Shown: positions 46,641 through 57,505, counted from the stretch's first letter. The stretch is 64,000 bases of DNA from Vespa crabro (GCF_910589235.1 NC_060965.1:4262901-4326900), one strand, 5' to 3'. Made by a program: numbers and translations. The notes: a model not told the origin generated them from the letters alone.

Positions 46641-47000
46641 CCTCTACCTCTCTCTCCCTTCTTCTCTCTTCTTTCTCTCTTGCTCTCTTATTCTTTATCG
46701 GACTATCTGTTCTCTTCCTCTTCATCATCATCTTCCTCTACCTTCTTTTTACTCACTTGCTCTCTTTTCTTTTACCTCACACCACTCTCCAGTCTCCAAG
46801 AAAGAAATGTTTTCAAAGTCCCCATTCAAAGTCTCCATTATTTATAACAAATATAAACAAATTCCTCGATTCTGTGTATTATCGATTTGCAAAGTTATTG
46901 ACGTGTACTTTGACCCAACGGTAGTCATGAATAGCAAAAAGGATACATGTATCTGCTATGACCAAGATATTCTCTTTCCCTCTCTCTCTCTCTTTCTCTC

Positions 47001-47002
<2 letters not shown>

Positions 47003-47035
<33 letters not shown>

Positions 47036-47036
47036 C
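47003..47036. repeat. TCTA tetranucleotide array
   Basis: About eight TCTA units after a CT-rich stretch. Confidence 0.95.
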
Positions 47037-47332
47037 TAAATTACTGTATCTTTCAAGCAGGAAGGAGGTAGATGATGATTAAGAAGGAAAAGAAGATGAA
47101 GAAGAAAAAGCAAGTAGACCCTCCTCCGCAGCTGTACGCACCATGACCAGTTTTTAATCAATATTCAAGTCGCGATTTTGATTATAATTAAACAATAATG
47201 ACGGAATAATGATTTATTACGAGTAATTACTAGTTTGCTGGTTAAATCAAAAGCTCCCTCGCCCTCTTCCCCCCTTCCACCCCTTGCACATACAGGCAAC
47301 CCCTGTTCTCCTTTGCTTCCATTCGTATCTTT

Positions 47333-47333
47333 C

Positions 47334-47377
<44 letters not shown>
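47333..47377. repeat. CT microsatellite
   Basis: Nearly pure CT. Confidence 0.95.
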
Positions 47378-47379
<2 letters not shown>

Positions 47380-47606
47380 TTGTTCTTCTCATTTTTCAAT
47401 AGTCTCTCTTTATTTTCTTCCTCCTCGGGCTTTCGAGACTCGACATCCAATGTTCATAGGTACTCGATCCTACATAAGTACGAGCAAGGTTCACGGTCGA
47501 CCTTGACAAGGTTCATTTATCAATGTTCGCTCTATACGGAATGAAAAACTTGGAATGCTTCTCCCCCACGATGCAATCATAGAATTAGTAGGGATTTAAA
47601 TTAGTA

Positions 47607-47740
47607 GAACGAAAAAAAAAAAAAATTCAGTTGTGTAGAAAAAATAAAGAAAAAAGAGAGAAAAAAAAGAAAGAAAGAAAGAAAGAAAGAAAAAGAAAAT
47701 TAAAAAAAAAATAAAAAATAAAAAAGAGAACAAGGAAAGA
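47607..47740. repeat. A-rich tract
   Basis: Poly-A, GAAA and AAAT units. Confidence 0.9.
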
Positions 47741-47955
47741 AGAAATAACTGAGAATAAATGTTCTCGTTGGAAAGGAAAGAGAGAAAAAAAAATTCCCTA
47801 TATCGATTCCCCTAGATATTAGTGATAAATTAACAGAAGATATATGTACTTGTTAGTAAAGTATAAAATTGTAAACTTTAAGATCCGTTTTATGAACCGT
47901 TATCCATGAGTTTTCCTGATCTCAAAATATAAGAATATTTGTATCGAGTAGCACG

Positions 47956-47956
<1 letters not shown>

Positions 47957-48027
<71 letters not shown>
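47957..48027. repeat. TTAC tetranucleotide array, about 17 units
   Basis: Perfect, uninterrupted ACTT/TTAC units for 71 bases. Confidence 0.98.
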
Positions 48028-48039
48028 CGAAGCATCCGA

Positions 48040-48180
48040 GTTCGTTTATATCTCCGCGCGATATTAATCATCCACACTATGCCTGTGTTTTAATGTTTCG
48101 CATATTAATTACGGCTATCGCATTGCCGCTTATCGTGGCCGAGTATCTAAACTCGAAACACCAGGTGCAACTAGACGCGT
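48040..48180. promoter_or_regulatory. Unique island after TTAC array
   Basis: Low-repeat sequence with CCGCGCG, ATTAATTACGG and a CAGGTG E-box near its end. Candidate conserved element. Confidence 0.15.
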
Positions 48181-48503
48181 GAAGAAACGTGAAGAAAGTG
48201 CGAAAAGGTATAATATCCTTCCACGTGGGAAAATAATTAATCTAGAATTAAATGGAATAACATATAGGAAGATTGTTACATCTTCGAAATATGTGTAAAA
48301 CGAATCTAATGATATTTGACGAAGATAAATATAATTGATTGGAAATTGTATATAAGTATAAACAAAGAGAACGATAATAGTAATCTTCGAAGAGAATAAT
48401 CGAACGAGTATTTTATCTTTTCTCCGATGAGTTATTAATTATTATATCTCTCATTAATTAATGACTCGTACTAAGCTGTTTGATTCTTTGAAGGATAGAA
48501 TCT

Positions 48504-48504
<1 letters not shown>

Positions 48505-48535
<31 letters not shown>

Positions 48536-48589
48536 ATAGGTAGGAGTACAAATACAACGAAGACGATAATAATAACAATAATAATAATA

Positions 48590-48622
<33 letters not shown>

Positions 48623-48632
48623 GTGATGATGC
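48505..48632. repeat. AAAG array, then AAT and GAT arrays
   Basis: AAAG units at 48507-48536, AAT/AAC units at about 48568-48590 and GAT units at 48590-48632. The frames crossing it give His or Ser runs. Confidence 0.95.
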
Positions 48633-49424
48633 TTCGACGTACTGATGCATGTTAAAGAAGAAAAATAAGAAAGAATGAAACGTTCGAAACGCGTGGACGT
48701 ATACTCGGCTGCATGCATTAATGTATAACAATGGAGCGTTGACAGTCTATACAACCACGCATGGTGTAGCTAACAATGAGCTAGAGAGAAAAGGACATGT
48801 CTCTTGATTCGGTAGGTCTTTGCCTTTATGATTCTTTGACTCCCCATTGACCTCTTCTATAACTAAACTTGAAGATAATATCGATCATCGTATAAGTTAA
48901 CATTATGTAAATATCTTGTACGTACAAGCAATAGAACAAATATTTTACGTTGTATAAGCGTTCGAGCAATAGAAAAAAAAAAAAAAGAAAATGTATTTTC
49001 TTCGAGTAATCGATTAGTTCAGTTCTTACATTATTGACTTTATAATATAACCATAGTAAACTAATTGTAAGTGTAACTTATACTTGTCAAATATTAATAT
49101 AAAAAGAAAAAAAAAAAACAACAACAACAACCAAAAAAAAATGAAATAGAATATATAAACGTGTTATTTTAAAATTACATAGCTTTATAAATGTTTAAAC
49201 TTCGACCTTCGAGACAACAACTCTTGCTTTCCTTTCTCAATACAATCTCAACAGACGTGGAACAGGCGTTAGTATAACGTTAAAGCCAGTAGAGTATTAC
49301 GTATGCCTTGAAAAAGAAGGCGCATAAGGTTCATTAGTAAAGACTAATATAAATCGCTGTGCACGGCACGCTAACGTTTAACCATTACTTATAAACGCAG
49401 CGTCTCCTTAGGTAGTGGAGAGAG

Positions 49425-49470
49425 AACTAATTGACTCGTGCTACCTTGCCACGAGTTATGTCACTATTTA
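49425..49470. repeat. Copy 1 of a roughly 46-bp diverged repeat
   Basis: Starts AACTAATTGACTCGTGC and ends CACTATTTA. It matches 50404-50450 at about 39 of 47 aligned positions with one gap. In this copy ACTCGTG at 49434-49440 and CACGAGT at 49450-49456 form a perfect 7-bp stem. CACGAGTT..TGTC recurs once more at 49770-49782. Confidence 0.75.
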
Positions 49471-49471
49471 T

Positions 49472-49532
49472 GCTACGCGCCGATCCAACAAGAGTATTTA
49501 ATACTCTCATAGCAGTGCAAGTATAGCGTAGC
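49472..49532. repeat. Nested hairpin, outer and inner 7-bp stems
   Basis: GCTACGC at 49472-49478 pairs with GCGTAGC at 49526-49532. Inside, GAGTATT at 49492-49498 pairs with AATACTC at 49500-49506 around one base. Confidence 0.75.
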
Positions 49533-49633
49533 CCGCAATAACAAAAGCACGCGAGCATAGAGAGGACGTGGCGAAAGGCAAGAGTTTCATTAGCGACAAC
49601 TAATACCGTACACGCCAAGTTCAGTATAGCGTA

Positions 49634-49683
49634 ACTATCATCGGTTGTAATACAACGCTAGCTGATAGTGCCTTCGCGAAGGC
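49634..49683. repeat. Hairpin followed by 14-bp palindrome
   Basis: ACTATCA at 49634-49640 pairs with TGATAGT at 49663-49669, enclosing GTTGT/ACAAC. Directly after it, GCCTTCGCGAAGGC at 49670-49683 is a perfect palindrome. Confidence 0.78.
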
Positions 49684-49743
49684 CGCGGTTCCCTATTAAG
49701 AATCCTTCCAAGAGAATAGTATGGTTCATTAGCGGTCAGACGA

Positions 49744-49783
49744 CGACACACAACGTGAGTGCACGATGTCACGAGTTGTGTCG
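49744..49783. repeat. Bulged hairpin
   Basis: CGACAC, AAC and GTGA on the left pair in order with GTGTCG, GTT and TCAC on the right, giving 13 pairs with two 2-base bulges and a 10-base loop. Confidence 0.65.
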
Positions 49784-50209
49784 CGCATATACTAAAACGT
49801 AAAACGAAGATGCCCGACGTCGATCTCAATTTTCTTAGTCGTAAGAACAAAGAAAGAAAGAAAGAAAGAGAGAAAGAGAGACAGAGACAGAAACGGAGAG
49901 AGAGATAGAGAGAAATAAAGATAAAGATAATATAAGAGAAAACTTTCGTCGTGCTTAAGGATTAGCTTCCTCATTGGTAATAACTTGAATCGAATGTTGA
50001 AGGTTTTAAAAATCATTCCCCGATATGGATAGCTTCTCGTTAATTTCACGTCACGATGAGAGATATCATGCTAACGTTAACGATGTTGAGATAAACATTT
50101 ATAACGAATCATCACTGACAAGTTTCTCATTATTTTCTAATATTTTCAAGGAACAGGAAGATAATCTTTATAACGAAAAACGATGAAAACGATCAAATCG
50201 ATTCGATAT

Positions 50210-50350
50210 GCAACGTAACCGATAATGGATTGAGGTTGACGGTTTATAGCCGTTTATTAGCCTACCATTAGGAAGCCATATTTTTTAATGACAATCGGTT
50301 CCCCATCGCCATAGTGACTTGACATAAATCCATATACTGCAACGGATCGT
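50210..50350. promoter_or_regulatory. Unique island with paired TTTAT words
   Basis: GTTTATAGCC at 50242-50251 is followed at once by GTTTATTAGCC at 50252-50262. TTTTTTAATGAC, CATCGCCATAG and CATAAATCC follow. TTTAT and TTTATTA are preferred by posterior Hox proteins, so regulatory function is conceivable but unproven. Confidence 0.2.
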
Positions 50351-50403
50351 GAATCATAACGAATACTCTTCGGCTTTTAATATCCACCAGCATGGCGTCG
50401 CGA

Positions 50404-50450
50404 AACTAATCGACTCGTGCCACATTTGCTACGATTTATTTCACTATTTA
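50404..50450. repeat. Copy 2 of the roughly 46-bp diverged repeat
   Basis: Begins AACTAATCGACTCGTGC and ends TTTCACTATTTA, 979 bases after the copy at 49425. The 7-bp stem of the first copy is broken here. Confidence 0.75.
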
Positions 50451-50585
50451 CATACAAGTTACGGTCTAAATACAGTGTTCGCGTGCGAATTCATTCATTG
50501 AATAAATTTCTAGCACTCATCGCTTCGTAAAATTCAACGATCTCCGATATAAATACTTTCTATTACGATTAAAAATTCAAGTAAA

Positions 50586-50710
50586 AAGAAAAAAAAAAAA
50601 GAAAAAGAAAAGAAAAATGAGAACAAGTATAGATAGCAATTCGTAATGATTAATCCTCGATTCTTTTCAAATGTATTCTTTCTCTTTATTTTTTTTTTTT
50701 TTTTCTTTTT
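50586..50710. repeat. Poly-A and poly-T tracts
   Basis: A-rich run at 50586-50620 and T-rich run at 50685-50710 in opposite polarity. Confidence 0.9.
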
Positions 50711-50907
50711 TCGCTTCCGATAAGTAAGTATCATTAAAGGAGAAATATATTTTCTTAGCTCGACGTATATTACGAAATACGAGGGGTTGGTAGGAGGTGA
50801 GGGGAGGAAAGGAAAGAACAATCGCGGAAAAGATGCAAGTACGTACATGATATATGAAGAGAAATAGTAGAAGAAAGAGAAAAACGGAAGGAAAGGGGTG
50901 AGAAAGA

Positions 50908-50952
50908 GAGAGAGAGAGAGAGTGAAAGAGAGAGAGAGAGAGAGAGAGAGAG
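50908..50952. repeat. GA microsatellite
   Basis: GA with one GTGAAA interruption. Confidence 0.95.
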
Positions 50953-51306
50953 AAGAAACGGATGGAACGAGGTAGATTTCAAAAGACGGAGAGCGAGAAG
51001 GGATCAAAATTACCCGACGCGAAATTCCTCGCTACCAATCAGCGTGGAGATAATTAAACGAGAAGAGGATACTACGTAAAGGGGCAAGGGAGGAAGCGGA
51101 GAGAAAAGGGGGAAAGAAGATAGGATCGAGGGAGGGGCAGGCGTGGCCCTCTTCGAGAATGATGGAAGCACCACATAAATCGAGGAAGAGGTAGAGCGAA
51201 AGAGAGATAGAATGAGAAAGAGAACTTACTAATGTAAGTTCGATGACGAGTACGTTTGAAGAAAAAAGAGGGAAAAAAAAACAAGGGAAAAAAAACAGAA
51301 GAGAGG

Positions 51307-51358
51307 AAAGAAGAAGAAGAAGAAGAAGAAGAAGAAGAAGAAAGAAAGAAAGAAAGAA
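51307..51358. repeat. GAA and GAAA arrays
   Basis: About ten GAA units followed by GAAA units. Confidence 0.95.
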
Positions 51359-51539
51359 ACGAGAAAAAACGAGATGACGAAGATCATGAAATCAGTTCGA
51401 AACTATCGGCATAGTTATTTTCTTGATCAAACGAAATTTCTTAATTCTTAGGTAACAAATTGAGTAATATATCGAAAATGAAGTACGAATGACTGTAATA
51501 GAAATCGAAGTGTCGAACGTATAGCGGTGACCAGAGGTA

Positions 51540-51645
51540 CAAGAAATTAATTAAGCTTCGCTCGCATTAATCGGTAGGGACCATTTGTTACGAAATTAAT
51601 TTACGCGCTACTTTGACTCGCTCTGTGCTAATTAATTAACGGTCT
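51540..51645. promoter_or_regulatory. Unique island with three ATTAATT words
   Basis: ATTAATTAA at 51546-51554, AATTAATTT at 51595-51602 and TAATTAATTAA at 51629-51639 in otherwise CpG-containing unique sequence. Homeodomain cores are repeated at about 40-50 base spacing. Confidence 0.22.
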
Positions 51646-51654
51646 TTCTCTTTC

Positions 51655-51732
51655 TCTCTCACGCGCTCTCGCTCTCTCTCTCTCTCTCTTTCTTTCTCTC
51701 TCTTGAAGAAGAAGAAGAAGAAGAAGAAGAGG
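51655..51732. repeat. CT microsatellite then GAA repeat
   Basis: CT to about 51704, then about nine GAA units. Confidence 0.95.
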
Positions 51733-52745
51733 AGTCCCGATCGAGATTCGGTCCACCTTGACGGGACTAAAGAAGAAGGATAGAGAGACAAAGGGATAGG
51801 AAGGGGAAAAAAAGGAAGGTAGAAACGGGTGAAAGATAAAGTCACCAGGTGACTCGACTCAAAGTCGAAAGGGCGGAGGTTGAAAGGATCTCCATGGAAT
51901 AAGAATGAAAGGAAGAGAATGCAAAGAGGACCGTTTCATGTTTCCCGTCAAGCAGCACCACGTTTCGTCCATTCGTTCGTCTTCTCAAACACGCCTAAAA
52001 GCCCAAATATTTGAGACCTATACCCGTTGGACTCCTGTAAATATCATAATGTTGAGCGCTTATTCGTTAGTTTCTGTTGGATTCTTTTACGGTTACCCTC
52101 CTGTGCGCTTACTTTTCACCATGGTGTTTCTATAAAAGTACGTCAGTACGTTGGTGCATCTAGACGGTACGCAAACGAGCTCTCTTCGAGGTGAAAGAAG
52201 CTCACCGATAAAAGATCGTATTGCCGTGTCTTTCGATAAACAGTGTCGTTCTTCGTTTCGGTTGACGGTATTCTTTTTCTCTTTCTCTCCATCCATCCCT
52301 CTGTCTCTCTCTCTCTCTCTCTCTCCCTCTGTGAGTTTAGGTATGCGGTAAATGAAACGTGAGGGGGCACCTTGAGGCAGCACATTTGTATTTCGACTTA
52401 TCGTTAAAAGCAAGTACTGCAAGATTTAATATTGACTTGACTCGATCCCTCGTTAATCGCCTAATCTCGCAGTTTCGTGAAAAAGAAAAAGAAGAAGAAA
52501 AAAGGAAAAAAGAAAATAAGGCAAATATATCATTTTAATATGAAAAAAGAAAAACAAAAAACAAAAGAAAAAAAAAGAGAGAGAAAAGAATAATAACTTT
52601 ACCGAATAGAAATCCTTCGAACGTAAAATTTACGAGAAAGGAGAAAAGATAGGCTTTTAATCCGAAAGGAAATCTCATTTTATATTTTCTCTTTGTCTTA
52701 CCTTCCTTCACTCTGATTGAATTAACTTTAGCTCAGTTAGTATTT

Positions 52746-52772
52746 TTTTCTTTTTTTTTTTTTTTTTTTTTT
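52746..52772. repeat. Poly-T tract
   Basis: T run with one C interruption. Confidence 0.94.
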
Positions 52773-53015
52773 ACGACCCTTTCTTTCGTTCCACACTATT
52801 CGAGATATTTGTATGAATAGAACGAAGAAGACAAAGATCATTGGGAAACGTAGAAAAAGTGTGAGCTGTTCGGGATCTTCCGCGCTACCGGATTTTTAAT
52901 GCGTTTAACGAACGAAATAAAAGACTGGATGTTTTATCAAAGCGATATAAAGACGCGACGATGGCTTACCAAGGCAATGTAGCACCTGCTTGCTAAATGC
53001 TTCGCTCCTTTTCAC

Positions 53016-53018
<3 letters not shown>

Positions 53019-53061
<43 letters not shown>
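53019..53061. repeat. CT microsatellite
   Basis: Pure CT. Confidence 0.96.
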
Positions 53062-53064
<3 letters not shown>

Positions 53065-54981
53065 GTGTCTCTTTCTTTTTCATTCTCTATCTCTTTCACT
53101 CTTCAGATTCAACAGTCTACACTCGTGATTTCTGGTCTGCCTTTGCTTTTCTGCCGCCGCACGAGGTTCCTCCCTCTTTCTTCTGTTTATTTAATTTACC
53201 TTTACATCGGGACGGCCATAAAAGTGTACTCCAAGGTACATAAGAAATGCCTATCAACGTCTTTTCTCCTCCTCCATCTCTCCTCCTCCTCCTCCATTTC
53301 CTCTTCCTTCTTCTTCTTCTTCGTTCATCTTCATCGTTCTTCTTCTTCGTTCTTCTTTCTTTCATCGGAAAAGCGAGAGATTTCGAAAAGGTGTAAACGA
53401 TAAAATGCGTTCGCAACTATCGAAGAAGATGGTAACGATAAAAGGATTATATCTGATTTAACATATCTCAACGATTGTAAAATTCCTAATGGATTTGATT
53501 TTTATATTGAGATGATTTAATGTTCGTTAAAAATAAATGTTAAGTTCGGTTAGATCGATAAAAAAGTTATTTATATTCGTCAAAATTCATTTCTTTCGAA
53601 TTAACACTTTAATTATAATCAATTTTGGATAAAGAATTTCAAAAAAGATTCATCGTAATATTGAATCGTTAGTAAATACGTCATCGAAGAAATTGGTAAA
53701 TATCAGAAGTTCAAGACAATTTGTCGGTAATTACGTTAAAGCCGACGCCTTCTTGTTGGCATACAGGAAGTCAACGACCGAAGAGATAACAAAACCGGCA
53801 CGGAATTGAAATATCCCGACAGTGGGTAATACCGGCTCGCTTTATCTCTGGAATTCAACGTTCTCCTCTCGGAAGAACGTAAGAGAGCTGTCTTCTTATA
53901 GGTCCACAAACCGATATCGGTTCTCTTCCCGTCTCTCTTTCTCTTTAACTTTCTATTTCTCTCTTTTTCCCGTCTTTTCTATCTCCCCTGGCAGTCACCA
54001 GCTCGCCACGGAATCCCTTCGATTACCGTTCGAATAACGTCTAGTCGAGGTTGAAAGGAAGAAGAGACGATTATATTAACCACAGAATCGAGCTCGTCGG
54101 GAGTATGGTATCTTAGAGGTTATTTGCCAAGCTAATTGAACCCAATGATGGCTCGTACGATTTAGATATCCACCGTTTTAGCTACTAGATACATACCTTC
54201 TTCCGTCAATCTCAAAGAAAACGAAAACATCAGAAAAAGAGATAAGGTTTTTAAAATCCGTTTAAACTACCAACAATAATATGATACACTCTAATCGTTA
54301 TATCCGAACGCACCGTATAATCACGAAAGACACGTCAATTATCGCGTTTTTATTATAGGGTCAATGCCATACTTGCGAACGTTTATAAAATTCTCCGAGT
54401 ATTTTGCAAGACCGAACGATGGGAAGTTCTTATCGAGAAAGAAAAAGTGTTTGGGAGTGTCGATATGGGATAAAACGTATAACAGGGATAAAGGGAAGAA
54501 TACGCGAGTCCCACAAAATGGAAGGAACGATAAAACGTAACTAGTTCAGACGACTATAACCGTGGGGGCCATTAAGGACCCATATCTCGCGGCTCTTTAC
54601 AGCCGCCTTGACGAAGTGAGCAAATGGAGAAAGAGAAAGAGAAGAGTTCTCACTGTCTCCTTTCAACATTCCATTCGTAGCCCGCGGCCACCGAACGTGT
54701 CAGCGAAATCTCGAAAAGCCTCGTAAAAACTCGCGTAAAGATTCCACCCGCGAATACCGCAAGTCCTTTTCTTTTACCTTTTGAATTCGTTACTCTGTCT
54801 TCTTCTTCCTTTTCCTCGTGGACTACGACGACAACAACGTCCCTCTCCCTTTACTCTTTCACGCTTGTTCGCGTTGATACTGCCTGACGGTAAGATACTC
54901 GACCTTATCTTTGCTATGGGCTTCGGCTCTTTTTCGACATAGTTTTGTACTCAGTCTTTCTTTTTTCTCTCCCTTTCTTCC

Positions 54982-54987
<6 letters not shown>

Positions 54988-55030
<43 letters not shown>

Positions 55031-55036
55031 CTCTCT
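54988..55036. repeat. CT microsatellite
   Basis: Pure CT, then TATC units. Confidence 0.95.
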
Positions 55037-55188
55037 GTATCTCTCTCTTTTCATCTTATTAGTCTCTTCTTCATACCCTGATTCGAGGATTCCTGTCAAG
55101 GGTGGTCCATGATACGGATGATTGGAAACGTACATGAAATCTCAATTTATTCGCGTGAGTAGAGAGACACGTTTAAAGAGTTTCTCCG

Positions 55189-55227
55189 CCCCGCCCCGCC
55201 CCGCCCTGTCTCCCCTCCCCTCGCCCC
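55189..55227 (-). repeat. C-rich tract with quadruplex motif on minus strand
   Basis: Seven runs of three or four C lie within 39 bases, at 55189-92, 94-97, 99-202, 204-206, 212-215, 217-220 and 224-227, the first four spaced by single G bases (CCCCG pentamer). The minus strand therefore has seven G-runs with short loops, more than the four that a G-quadruplex needs. Confidence 0.92.
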
Positions 55228-55589
55228 GCTTTTTTTTGCACACTGAATTATAAAGAGATTTTCTTTTTCGATATATTATACGAATATAATTCTATCGCAT
55301 ATACATTTAATTAGATAAAAAAAAAAAAGAAAAAAGAAAAAAAAAACAAGGAAAAGGTAAAAGGATAAAAGTGAATTTAGAAATGAATTAATTTATATTG
55401 TTTCTCGAATTCTTTTAGTTTACGATTCGCTCGATTCGTCATATTCGTATTGAAAGGAAAAGAAAAGAGGGGCGGGGGTGGGAGAGATTGAAAAAGATCA
55501 TAAAAAAGAAAAAGAACAAGTTTGAATTCATTGTAGAGGGACGGTGGTTTAATACGCGAGTAGCAATAAGTCAGTAATAAAATGTTGCA

Positions 55590-55700
55590 CGGTATCACAT
55601 CGCGGTAAGTAATTGCTCCACGGAATAGTAATTAATTATTGTGCTTGAATTATTACCATGCGTTATTCGGATTACTTACGGCGAGTTATATGCCCTGTAA
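55590..55700. promoter_or_regulatory. Unique island with TAATTAATTA
   Basis: TAATTAATTA at 55629-55638, with TAAGTAATTGC and GGATTACTTACGG nearby. GGATTA is a bicoid/Otx-type word. Candidate regulatory element. Confidence 0.2.
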
Positions 55701-55780
55701 GAAAGAGAGAGAGAAAGAGAAAGAGAAAGAGAAAAAGAGAAAAAGAGAGAAAGAAAAGAAAGAAAGAGAAAGAGAAAGAG
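55700..55780. repeat. GA/GAAA tract
   Basis: Mixed GAGA and GAAA units. Confidence 0.93.
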
Positions 55781-55994
55781 AATGATTTTCTTAATAATTA
55801 TTCGTGAGATCGCATACAAATAATTCGCACAAAATATCAATAACTATTTCTTGCAATAAATAAAATTCTTTTGATATCTATCGATAAATTTAATTGAATT
55901 AATTTGACACGAATCATTCTTTCCTGTTCATGTTAATTCATTTCAAGAAATGTACATAGCATCTTGATCGTCGCAATCTTTCTTTTCTATCAAT

Positions 55995-55998
<4 letters not shown>

Positions 55999-56050
<52 letters not shown>
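55999..56050. repeat. CT microsatellite
   Basis: CT with TTTC interruptions. Confidence 0.95.
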
Positions 56051-56053
<3 letters not shown>

Positions 56054-56525
56054 CTTCTTGTCTTATACTCATAATCAGATAAATACGAACATCCGGCATA
56101 TTACAGGCAATATTTAATTACCTGTTACATTCTGTGTTCATAAGTATGATGTTGACTTGAGAAATTCTTACGAATAATGGCATTCCGTTCCAATAGATTC
56201 AAAGAAAACATATAATTCTTATATATCTATATTATCGAACATTCCATAAATAAATTAATTATAATATATTTATCAATAGTGACTTTAAACGAAAATAATA
56301 AATAACGAAGAAATTATATACATACGTACATAAGTAATACATATAACTAAGACAATGCACTCGTTTAAAAAGCATTTCCAACTAGTTATGAACTTTACGA
56401 GGATACTGTACAAGTTGGTACGAAACGATTTACGATTGAAAGTCGTAATCGGTAGGAACGAGCATAGAATTTATTGTGGGACTTAACTGCGAAAGTTTGC
56501 AAGAAAGAAAGACAGAGAGCGAGCG

Positions 56526-56527
<2 letters not shown>

Positions 56528-56605
<78 letters not shown>
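56528..56605. repeat. Longest pure GA microsatellite
   Basis: About 76 uninterrupted bases of alternating GA, preceded by GAGC units. Confidence 0.97.
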
Positions 56606-56608
<3 letters not shown>

Positions 56609-57128
56609 GGAGAGAAAGGAGGGGAGAGAGGGAGAAAGTAAAAAGAAAAAAAAGAAGAAGGAGAAAGAAAGATAAGTTTCACATGGAAAAGGTTTAACCG
56701 TGAAAAGTTTATTTTTACGACGGTATACAACGTGTAGGGGTATTTATCTAATGATAAGCTTCAAAGATAACTAACAAGATTTAGGTCTTTTCTCTGAGTT
56801 TTGATAACCCTTTACTTTTACACTCAGCAAACATTCTCTTATCGCATATATTTCTACCTTTTAAATAAGAAATACTAACGTTCCCGTAATACATTAGAAT
56901 ATTATTCGACGATATTCGATGATATTTAATATAAATAAATAAAATAATGAATAAAAATGATAAACATTCTCGTAGAAAGTATATAACGTATCATTTTTAT
57001 ATAAAAGATTAAACATGGAGATTTGACGAATAAATAAAATGAACGAGCGAACTGCCCGTACGGATAATTACGACGAGGTTGCTCATTGAGGACTAACGAG
57101 GACTCTTATCCGGTCTACGGAGACTACT

Positions 57129-57141
57129 CGTGTAGTACACG
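57129..57141. repeat. 13-bp odd palindrome
   Basis: CGTGTA and TACACG around a single G. Confidence 0.75.
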
Positions 57142-57302
57142 TAGTACGCCATCCAGCTTAAATCGATCGATTATCCTCGAGATCATAATTATTTATATCA
57201 AAAGGCCAATTATCCTGCGTGTTCGCGCATGCTCCACGTCGATCCGGATGATTGAACGCGACCTCCGATTTCACTAATCATTTAATGGTTGGATTTTCCT
57301 AA

Positions 57303-57305
<3 letters not shown>

Positions 57306-57367
<62 letters not shown>

Positions 57368-57380
57368 AAGAGAGAGAGAT
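57306..57380. repeat. GA microsatellite
   Basis: About 54 bases of pure GA, then GACA and GA units. Confidence 0.96.
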
Positions 57381-57468
57381 AAAGCGAAGATTAAAACGAA
57401 GATGAATATTTAATGATATATTCATACGTTCGAACTATCGACATTGACGAGAAATTATAAAAATTGCT

Positions 57469-57469
<1 letters not shown>

Positions 57470-57505
<36 letters not shown>
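57470..57505. repeat. GA microsatellite
   Basis: GATA unit followed by pure GA. Confidence 0.94.

Larger units (their letters stand above)
49250..49800. repeat. Unnamed diverged local repeat family with hairpins
   Basis: Three partial copies share the same ordered blocks. Block 1 is AGTATAACGTTA at 49271, AGTATAGCGTA at 49520 and AGTATAGCGTAAC at 49623. Block 2 is GGTTCATTAGT at 49328, GTTTCATTAGC at 49584 and GGTTCATTAGC at 49723. In the first two copies block 2 continues into ACTAAT, so that ATTAG and CTAAT form a short stem. The interval is nearly free of microsatellites. Hairpins are described separately. The nature of the element is unknown; an old transposon, a SINE-like repeat or a structured RNA are possible. 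Confidence 0.6.
46500..51100. other. TTAC array, AT-rich DNA and a repeat/hairpin interval
   Basis: No recognised gene. CT at 46612-46640 and 47333-47377, TCTA at 47003-47036, A-rich at 47607-47740, TTAC at 47957-48027, and AAAG plus AAT/GAT at 48505-48632 are simple repeats. From 48780 to 49240 the DNA is AT-rich and featureless. From 49250 to 50450 it holds the diverged repeats and hairpins described separately. Poly-A and poly-T near 50586-50710 and GA at 50908-50952 close the block. Confidence 0.75.
51100..56400. other. Non-coding block with homeodomain-core islands and a C-rich tract
   Basis: No recognised gene. GAA at 51307-51358, CT and GAA at 51655-51732, CT at 52299-52329, poly-T at 52746-52772, CT at 53019-53061, CT at 54988-55036, GA at 55700-55780 and CT at 55999-56050 are simple repeats. 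Unique stretches 51360-51645, 53400-54960 and 55790-56500 include two homeodomain-core islands. The 53700-54760 stretch is the longest interval in the window nearly free of microsatellites apart from 49.25-50.45 kb, but I see no exon in it. Confidence 0.75.

Noticed and set aside
47957..48027. TTAC array as a satellite or centromere unit
   Set aside because: At 71 bases with unique flanks it is an ordinary microsatellite.
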